DNA of 8,405 nt from positions 1-8,405 of the forward strand of contig CAYFJO010000457.1 in assembly GCA_964343305.1 (NCBI GenBank), written 5' to 3'. This DNA is from CAYFJO01 sp964343305 (lineage in GTDB: Bacteria; Planctomycetota; Planctomycetia; Pirellulales; Pirellulaceae). The position numbers and the translations under genes are program-made. Below the pieces are notes generated by a model. It was not told the origin of the DNA. It worked only from the letters and a program-made list of their open reading frames with translations, and did not search any database. This document shows, piece by piece, positions 1 to 4,987 of the stretch (the stretch's first letter is position 1; each line of letters starts with the position of its first letter).

Positions 1-401
1 TCGACGCCCGCCTTGTGAATCAGCCACATCGTGCGAGGCCAGCCGGTCACATTGGTCGCCGGGTCGTCCACATCCCAGTAGCTGTCCCAAACCTCACTGG
101 GGTAGCAGGCCCGCTGATAATTCACGTTGAGTAGCAGGTGAGTGGTCCGCGCAACAGCATAGCGGCCGATCAGTCTGCGGTAGCCGTCAAGGATCATCTT
201 CTTCGACGAATTCTCGTCGATCCTCTCCGCGAACGGAGCATGCTCGCACACACCATCGGCAGCCAGATTGAAGAGCAAGCCGCCGGCTGCCGCTTTCCTC
301 GCTATTCTGTTCACCGCAATCAGCTTCGGTGATTCGTCTGCGAACGCGGACGAGGCTGTCAGGAAACACAAGATGATGATGGAAATCGATGCGTTCCTCA
401 T
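1..401 (-). CDS. Unrecognised secreted protein, N-terminal part (3' end outside the window)
   Basis: An open frame runs without a stop from the ATG at 401-399 to the window edge, giving 133 complete codons. It starts with a clear signal peptide: MRNAS, a hydrophobic core IIILCFL, and a likely cleavage after SSAFA (residue 21). The visible mature part is rich in Tyr and Trp, including VNYQRACYPSEVWDSYWDVD at about residues 96-115 and GWPRTMWLIHKAG near the end. I do not recognise the family. The Trp/Asp-rich stretch vaguely recalls planctomycete glycoside-hydrolase-like proteins, but this is only a weak inference. The start is well supported: AAAAGG lies six bases upstream (408-413), and the ATG overlaps the stop of the preceding sulfatase gene as ATGA. 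It is therefore probably the next gene of the same operon and is translated by coupling. The product would be exported, like its neighbours. Confidence 0.8.
   Translation of the reverse strand, partial: MRNASISIIILCFLTASSAFADESPKLIAVNRIARKAAAGGLLFNLAADGVCEHAPFAERIDENSSKKMILDGYRRLIGRYAVARTTHLLLNVNYQRACYPSEVWDSYWDVDDPATNVTGWPRTMWLIHKAGV
398..401 (-). other. ATGA stop/start overlap between the CSESR sulfatase gene and the last gene
   Basis: The ATG of the downstream gene (401-399) and the TGA of the sulfatase gene (400-398) share two bases. Such four-base overlaps usually allow a terminating ribosome to restart, so the two proteins are probably made in linked amounts from one mRNA. Confidence 0.75.
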
Positions 402-1972
402 GGTAAGCCTTTTACATTCTGTGGTGCGAGGTAGTCCGTGTATTTCCAGCGAGATTCCTTCGGCCGACGGTACGATCTTTCAATTGCATCGTGTTCCGCA
501 GTGAGTTTTGCAAGCTTCACGCGATCGGCCAGCGGATCGACGGTTCGCTTCTGCCAGCGATGAAGCTCGGCCAGCAACCGTCTCTTGACGTCCGCCAGCG
601 ACGGGTCGTCGGCTCGGTTTCGCCATTCATGAGGATCGGCTTGCAAGTCGTACAGTTCGACCGGTGGCGCATCGAGCCATGTCGCGTAAGCCCGCTTCAC
701 ATGCTTCTCTGCTGTGGCGACATCGGACGCCGTAACGTAAGGCGGGTGGGCCGGCCGATCCATCTGGCTGCACAATTTCGCAACCGGATTAGCGCGGTCC
801 TGAAGTAAGTTGACAATCAATTTGTATCGGCCGTCTCGGATCGTCCGCTGTGGAAAATAAATCGGCGGATAGTGCCCGTGGTATTCGGTAAACAGGAATT
901 CACGCCAGTTGCCTTTGTGTTGATCCATCAGTGGCAGCAGCGAGCGCCCGGGCAACTCGCTGCGAGCCTGCGCGCCGACGGCCTCCAGAATGGTTGGCAG
1001 CAGATCGAGCGAACTCACGAGTTCTTTGCGCACCTTTCCGGATGGAATACGACCGGGAAACCGGACGATCAGTGGCACACGGAGACTCGACTCGTAGCTC
1101 GCCAGCTTGCCGCGCGGAAACTGAGCGCCGTGATCGCCGAGGTAGATGACCAGCGTCTTCTTCGTCAGGTCGGCGTTGTCGAGCGCCGCGAGCAATCGAC
1201 CAACGCCATCATCCAACCGCATCATGCAGTTGTAGTAGTTCGCCTGACTTTCTCGTATTCTGGGATTGTCAATCCCAATCCACGGCAGGGCGCGGACGTC
1301 GTCGGCCGACAGCGGCGAGTGGGGTGATCCATGCTGCTCGCGCAGGAACGGCAGATGGGCGTCCGCGTAATTGACCATCAGGAAAAACGGCGTCCCCGCC
1401 GCTACGAAGAATTCGCCGGCCAGTTCAGCAACACGCTCGACATCACGGTGCGCAAACGTGTTGCACTTCGAGACGTCCGGACGATAGTCGAACGGGAACG
1501 CCAACTCCGGGTTGACGTGCAGTTTGCCGATGAGGCCGGTTCGATATCCGTGGGCCTTCAACCGACTGGCAATGTTCGGCAGCTTGCCGAACATGCGGTA
1601 GTGATGCGTCGCCAGACCAATCTGCCCATTCTGGTGCGGATAAAGACCTGTGAGCAGCGCCGCCCGCGACTCACTGCAACTGGCCGTCGCCACGAACGCT
1701 CGCTCGAACCGCATTCCCTGCGCGGCCAGTCGATCGAGATGCGGCGTACGAGCGAACCGATCGCCGTAACATCCCAACTCCGGCCCATTGTCCTCGGACG
1801 TGATCAGCAACACATTCGGCGCAGGCAGATTGGCCGTCAGTCCAACGGAGACGAGTGCCAGGATGAAAAGGACGCAAAGAGACGTAGCACAGGCTGCCAG
1901 CCTGTTTTCCAGTCTTTCAAACAGGCTGGCAGCCTGTGCTACGTCTTGCGTTGCTTGACACGGGAACCTCAT
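398..1972 (-). CDS. Secreted sulfatase, heparan-N-sulfatase-like, with CSESR motif
   Basis: This 524-residue alkaline-phosphatase-superfamily sulfatase would hydrolyse sulfate esters or sulfamates outside the cytoplasm. It has the metal-binding start SEDNGPELGCYGD (Glu60, Asp61), the nucleophile region CSESRAALLTGLYPHQNG (Cys99, normally converted to formylglycine), GKLH (Lys150, His152), DAH (Asp204, His206) and GDHG (Asp280, His281). The C-terminal LYDLQADPHEWRN box is typical of the family. The TGLYPHQNG sequence points to the SGSH-like (sulfamidase) branch, but the substrate is unproven. Instead of the usual Pro or Ala two residues after the Cys, it has Glu. The start is ATG at 1972: it overlaps the upstream stop (ATGA) and has GAGG six bases upstream. 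No other ATG, GTG or TTG occurs in frame before the hydrophobic segment CVLFILALVSVGLTA. A palindromic repeat occupies about residues 10-31, giving an abnormally long region before the signal-peptide core. Cleavage is likely after LTA (residue 47). Confidence 0.93.
   Translation of the reverse strand: MRFPCQATQDVAQAASLFERLENRLAACATSLCVLFILALVSVGLTANLPAPNVLLITSEDNGPELGCYGDRFARTPHLDRLAAQGMRFERAFVATASCSESRAALLTGLYPHQNGQIGLATHHYRMFGKLPNIASRLKAHGYRTGLIGKLHVNPELAFPFDYRPDVSKCNTFAHRDVERVAELAGEFFVAAGTPFFLMVNYADAHLPFLREQHGSPHSPLSADDVRALPWIGIDNPRIRESQANYYNCMMRLDDGVGRLLAALDNADLTKKTLVIYLGDHGAQFPRGKLASYESSLRVPLIVRFPGRIPSGKVRKELVSSLDLLPTILEAVGAQARSELPGRSLLPLMDQHKGNWREFLFTEYHGHYPPIYFPQRTIRDGRYKLIVNLLQDRANPVAKLCSQMDRPAHPPYVTASDVATAEKHVKRAYATWLDAPPVELYDLQADPHEWRNRADDPSLADVKRRLLAELHRWQKRTVDPLADRVKLAKLTAEHDAIERSYRRPKESRWKYTDYLAPQNVKGLP
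408..413 (-). promoter_or_regulatory. Ribosome binding site of the last gene
   Basis: AAAAGG lies six bases before the ATG at 401. It is embedded in the last codons of the sulfatase gene and supports the choice of this start. Confidence 0.55.
1880..1946. repeat. Long inverted repeat (REP/BIME-like palindromic element) inside the sulfatase gene
   Basis: Two perfectly complementary 28-base arms (1880-1907 and 1919-1946) flank an 11-base loop (1908-1918). Each arm contains a 17-base quasi-palindrome with a single central unpaired base: ACAGGCTGCCAGCCTGT at 1889-1905 and ACAGGCTGGCAGCCTGT at 1921-1937. Pairing continues imperfectly outward (acgcaa at 1872-1877 against ttgcgt at 1946-1951), so the full unit may be about 80 bases. 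This two-unit mirror layout resembles REP doublets (BIMEs) moved by RAYT transposases. It is translated in frame as part of the sulfatase N-terminus. The hairpin would begin 26 bases downstream of the start codon in the mRNA. No T-run follows it on the minus strand, so it does not look like an intrinsic terminator. Confidence 0.9.
1969..1972 (-). other. ATGA stop/start overlap between the ceramidase-like and CSESR sulfatase genes
   Basis: The start ATG of the sulfatase gene (1972-1970) overlaps the TGA of the ceramidase-like gene (1971-1969). This is the first of two such junctions in a row and argues for a polycistronic, translationally coupled mRNA. Confidence 0.8.
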
Positions 1973-3384
1973 TTCACACCTCGTGTGGGTTTGTGCGTCT
2001 GCTTGCGCCAAACACGGTTGAGCATGCGTCCGGCACTTTCCACGATTTGGTAGCCGGCGTTCGGTTCCAAGCGAGTCCAGTAAATCGGTTGACCGGAATA
2101 GCCACCACCGAGAATGCCGTAGATCGTTGGACAGTAGCCACCGTATCCGTCCGCAAGACCTACGACCGCAGTAATCGGAGCAGGACTGCGACGTTTGATG
2201 TCCAGCCCGAACTGACAGTACAGTTCGCAGGGCTGCGTCACCAAAGCCACCTCTCCAATGCGAACTGCATGAATGGGCAAAGCATCGACCGGGTTCTCTC
2301 CGTACACTTCCTGCAGGTGAACTGCTCCGAACGCCATGATCATCTTCATCCCGCGGATGCTCTCTCCTGCGTCGATTCGAGCGAGCACTTTGCGGGCTTC
2401 AACCAGTCGTTCAGGTTTGGGCAGTCGAACTTTGACCTTCAGATCTTCGTGCGTATGAGCGAGAACGGGATGATTGTGGTACGTGACGTTCTTAAACAGC
2501 CGCAGCGTTTCATCAGCGGTCATGCGGGCAATTCGCTGGAGCTTTTCTTCGCGCGATTCCTTGCGGCGGTGAAGCATGTCGGCGATGGCGATATCACCCT
2601 GGGCGCCGTTTAGGTACAGCACGGGGATGTCGCCCAACTCTTTCCGAAGAATCTTGCGAGCCTCGCCGGGAAAGTCGGCCGAGTAAATGCCGGCCGCGTA
2701 GAAGATCGTCGGGTGAGTGGTGTTGTGGTGCAACACCGCGATCAGCTTGCCATTGGAATCCGCGGCGAAGATTGCCAGGTGCTGCGGATCATCGGGACCT
2801 TCCAGTCCGGCAAAGTCCTCACGCGACGCATCTCCGTGCATCGTGTGCGTACCGTCGGCCCAGCAAAGACGCCGGTTGAAGCCGATCTGCGCCTTTCCCT
2901 TGCCCCAGCCGATCTTGCCGGGCCGAGCCGATTGAACCGACTCTTGAGCCAACTCCACGAGCCAGACTTGCAGCCGATCCAGGTAGGCGTGATCGATCGG
3001 CATGAGATAGTTGGTCTTCAAGAGCGATGGACCACCGTGCGTGTGCGTGCAGGCAATGAGAATGTTGCGCGGTGGAATCCCTGTCGCTTCGCCCATGGCC
3101 TCGCGTATGGCGGCCACGTGTGCAGAGTTCAAACCGACCAGATCGCTACTGACCAGCAGCAGTTGCGTCCTGCTGTCGGACAGATAAAGTCCGTTCGCTT
3201 CCAAGTCGTCGCGTTGCTTCGTTGCAGTTCGCGCAACACCAGCTCCCTGCACCCAACCGCCGACGCGATTGTTAATAACCTTGCTGGCAGCGCCGACTTG
3301 CAATGGTGGTGAGCCTTCGGCAAATGTCTGCGTTACCAATGCGAAGACGGCGAGGCTGAGTAAGTAGACTTGTTTCGCAGTCAT
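1969..3384 (-). CDS. Secreted neutral/alkaline non-lysosomal ceramidase-like protein, catalytic serine missing
   Basis: This 471-residue protein has a signal peptide (residues 1-22, cleavage after QTFA) and then the neutral-ceramidase N-terminal domain from about residue 28 onward. Residues matching the zinc site of Pseudomonas ceramidase are visible: CTHTHGGP (His114, His116), NTTHPT (His224), QPCELYC (Glu387), and a Tyr in GGGYSG (about Tyr429). Where true ceramidases have the NxGDxSP nucleophile box, this protein has NGAQGDIAIAD (residues 259-269), with Ala at the expected Ser position. The C-terminal immunoglobulin-like domain of full-length ceramidases (usually about 650 residues or more in total) is also absent. 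The real substrate may therefore not be ceramide. Planctomycete catabolic operons often contain such proteins. The start ATG has AGGA six bases upstream, and the gene follows the ARSA-like sulfatase gene after 58 bases. Family call is sure; activity is not. Confidence 0.92.
   Translation of the reverse strand: MTAKQVYLLSLAVFALVTQTFAEGSPPLQVGAASKVINNRVGGWVQGAGVARTATKQRDDLEANGLYLSDSRTQLLLVSSDLVGLNSAHVAAIREAMGEATGIPPRNILIACTHTHGGPSLLKTNYLMPIDHAYLDRLQVWLVELAQESVQSARPGKIGWGKGKAQIGFNRRLCWADGTHTMHGDASREDFAGLEGPDDPQHLAIFAADSNGKLIAVLHHNTTHPTIFYAAGIYSADFPGEARKILRKELGDIPVLYLNGAQGDIAIADMLHRRKESREEKLQRIARMTADETLRLFKNVTYHNHPVLAHTHEDLKVKVRLPKPERLVEARKVLARIDAGESIRGMKMIMAFGAVHLQEVYGENPVDALPIHAVRIGEVALVTQPCELYCQFGLDIKRRSPAPITAVVGLADGYGGYCPTIYGILGGGYSGQPIYWTRLEPNAGYQIVESAGRMLNRVWRKQTHKPTRGVK
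1979..1982 (-). promoter_or_regulatory. Ribosome binding site of the CSESR sulfatase gene
   Basis: GAGG lies six bases before the ATG at 1972, within the last codons of the ceramidase-like gene. It decides in favour of this ATG over a TTG at 2011. It sits in a small possible hairpin (CACAC at 1983-1987 with GTGTG at 1975-1979), which may be chance. Confidence 0.65.
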
Positions 3385-3390
3385 ATTTGA

Positions 3391-3394
3391 TCCT
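3391..3394 (-). promoter_or_regulatory. Ribosome binding site of the ceramidase-like gene
   Basis: AGGA lies six bases before the ATG at 3384, in the 58-base gap after the ARSA-like sulfatase gene. It fits the start that leaves an ordinary signal peptide. Confidence 0.55.
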
Positions 3395-3442
3395 GCCTGG
3401 TTGTCGTTTCACTGTTTAGCATTCTCCACGCTCAACGGCGGC

Positions 3443-4870
3443 TTATCCACCGATAAGTTGTGGTTTCGGATTCTCTACCTTACCCGCGGGCCGCTGGTTT
3501 TTCCCCGGCCGATTCAGATCGCCGAGGTCTTCACGGGCCCGCTGGGCAGAGGTCATCAATCGGCTGACGACCTGAGGTTTCGCCTGGGCAAGATTCCTGG
3601 TTTCCCGCGGGTCTGTGACCAGGTCATAGAGTCGCGCCTGGCTGGAATTCCCTTGATCGCCGGAGCCAGTGAGCTTCTTCTCCAAGGCCAAATAGAGCTT
3701 GTAACGTCTGTCGCGCACGGCTTGTAGCTGCCGAGCGTGGTAGTAATAGAATACCTCGTGGGGCGATTTTGCATCCGGTTTTCCCAACAGCAAATCGCTA
3801 ACATCTCTTCCGTCGATAATGCGATCGGTGGGCATCTTTGCACCAGTGAGGCGGGCAAACGTTGGCATCAGATCCATCGAGGTCATCAGCTCGTCGCAGA
3901 CGGTGCCGGCAGGCGTTTGGCCCGGCCAGCGAATGATGCACGGCATTCGCATGGCGCCTTCCGACGTATTGTACCCCCATCCTTTCCAGGGGAGATTACT
4001 GCCCTGTGGCGGATTGTGGCGCGGCGCTCCGTTGTCCGAAGTCCAGACGACCAGCGTTTGCTCGTCGATCCCCAAACGCTTGAGGGCCGCGAGAATCTCA
4101 CCCATCGACCAATCCAGTTCTTCTACCGAGTCGCCGTACGGGCCGTTGGCCGACTTGCCACGAAAACGCTCACTAGCAAATGGCGCCCGAGTGCTGCCGG
4201 GCATGGCATGGGGTAGGTAGAGAAAGAACGGCTTGTCGCGATGTGCTTCGATAAACCGAACCGCTTCGAGTGTATAACGCTTCGTCAGGTCGTTGCGTTC
4301 CACGGGAGCTTCGATGACTTTCTCGTCTCGCATCAGCGGCAAAGGCGGCCAACCGGGACGTTTGTTGCCGACCATGTTGTCGCTGTAAGGAATGCCGAAG
4401 TACTCGTCGAATCCCTGCCGTGTTGGCAGGAATGCCGTCTGATCGCCCAAATGCCATTTGCCGATGCACGCCGTCGCATAACCGCGCGGCTTGAGCACCT
4501 TGGCGACGGTCACTTCGTCGGGGTGAAGCCCCGTTGGCGATGCTGGTCGCAGCACCCAGCCATCGTGACGATTCCAGTGCAGACCGACCCGGCGCGGGTA
4601 ACAAGCTGTCATGAGGCTGGCCCGCGAGGGCGTGCAGACGCCAGCGGACACATAGAAGCTGGTTAAACGCAATCCTTCGGCGGCCATCCGGTCAATGTGT
4701 GGTGTGCGGTGCTTTTTCGACCCGAAGCAACCCACATCACCATAACCCAAGTTGTCACAGTTGATGACAATGAAATTGGGCCTAGCCGGCTTATCAGCAT
4801 CCGCACTGACCGGCGATACGACGGCAACAGCCACGACAACTGAACTCATGATTACGTGTCTTAATATCAC
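3443..4870 (-). CDS. Secreted arylsulfatase (arylsulfatase-A-like)
   Basis: This 475-residue sulfatase has a signal peptide (hydrophobic run MSSVVVAVAVV, likely cleavage after SPVSA, residue 23). Sulfatase motifs appear in order: CDNLGYGDVGCFG (Asp39, Asn40), CTPSRASLMTACYPRR with the formylglycine-precursor Cys79 in a classic CxPSR, GKWHLG (Lys138, His140), PHAMPG (His221) and SDNGAPRH (Asp279, Asn280). The order of VTVAKVLKPRGY, GKWHLG, QGF and GIPYSDN recalls human arylsulfatase A, suggesting a sulfate ester of a sugar or aryl group; the substrate is not deducible. Two deviations are Asn in place of the second Asp of the metal-binding DD pair, and TA where the second half of the signature usually has TG. 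The start is GTG at 4870 because GGAGG lies ten bases upstream. Starting further upstream at 4975 would put about 40 extra residues before the signal peptide. The maturation enzyme is not in the window. Confidence 0.94.
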   Translation of the reverse strand: MILRHVIMSSVVVAVAVVSPVSADADKPARPNFIVINCDNLGYGDVGCFGSKKHRTPHIDRMAAEGLRLTSFYVSAGVCTPSRASLMTACYPRRVGLHWNRHDGWVLRPASPTGLHPDEVTVAKVLKPRGYATACIGKWHLGDQTAFLPTRQGFDEYFGIPYSDNMVGNKRPGWPPLPLMRDEKVIEAPVERNDLTKRYTLEAVRFIEAHRDKPFFLYLPHAMPGSTRAPFASERFRGKSANGPYGDSVEELDWSMGEILAALKRLGIDEQTLVVWTSDNGAPRHNPPQGSNLPWKGWGYNTSEGAMRMPCIIRWPGQTPAGTVCDELMTSMDLMPTFARLTGAKMPTDRIIDGRDVSDLLLGKPDAKSPHEVFYYYHARQLQAVRDRRYKLYLALEKKLTGSGDQGNSSQARLYDLVTDPRETRNLAQAKPQVVSRLMTSAQRAREDLGDLNRPGKNQRPAGKVENPKPQLIGG

Positions 4871-4880
4871 TTTCTTTGTT

Positions 4881-4885
4881 CCTCC
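4881..4885 (-). promoter_or_regulatory. Strong ribosome binding site deciding a GTG start
   Basis: GGAGG is followed by ten A-rich bases (AACAAAGAAA) and then GTG at 4870-4868. This is the best Shine-Dalgarno sequence in the window. It makes GTG, rather than the ATG at 4849 or codons further upstream, the likely start of the arylsulfatase. Confidence 0.7.
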
Positions 4886-4987
4886 GGCGGCTAGTAATAG
4901 ATTGTTGGAGTCCGAGCTGCGTAAGGCATGCTCCGCATGACGGATGCAAAGCAGCATCGATCGTGAAGCCGACACGTCATTCGCAAC

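Noticed and set aside
1880..1946. The inverted repeat as a transcription terminator
   Set aside because: No T-run follows on the minus strand, the hairpin is inside an open reading frame, and the coding sequence continues for 490 codons after it.
1973..2011. TTG at 2011 as the start of the CSESR sulfatase
   Set aside because: The ATG at 1972 has GAGG six bases upstream and the typical ATGA overlap, while the TTG would only add 13 residues read from the end of the previous gene.
1331..2053. A 240-codon open frame on the plus strand
   Set aside because: It lies entirely antisense to the well-supported sulfatase and its junction; its translation is Arg/Gln-rich and without recognisable motifs, as expected of a shadow frame in GC-rich DNA.
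1936..2613. A 225-codon plus-strand open frame
   Set aside because: It is antisense to the ceramidase-like gene and has no domain or signal sequence. The same applies to the plus-strand frames at 5456-6124, 6128-6751 and 7361-7999, which oppose the FAD oxidoreductase and cytochrome genes.
3442..3457. Short hairpin CTTATC-cacc-GATAAG overlapping the stop of the arylsulfatase gene
   Set aside because: The stem is only six pairs, AT-rich, and lacks a following T-run; it is too weak to call a terminator and is likely chance.
4871..4987. Possible promoter in the 117-base gap before the arylsulfatase gene
   Set aside because: I found a strong ribosome binding site but no convincing -35/-10 pair, operator palindrome or terminator in this gap.
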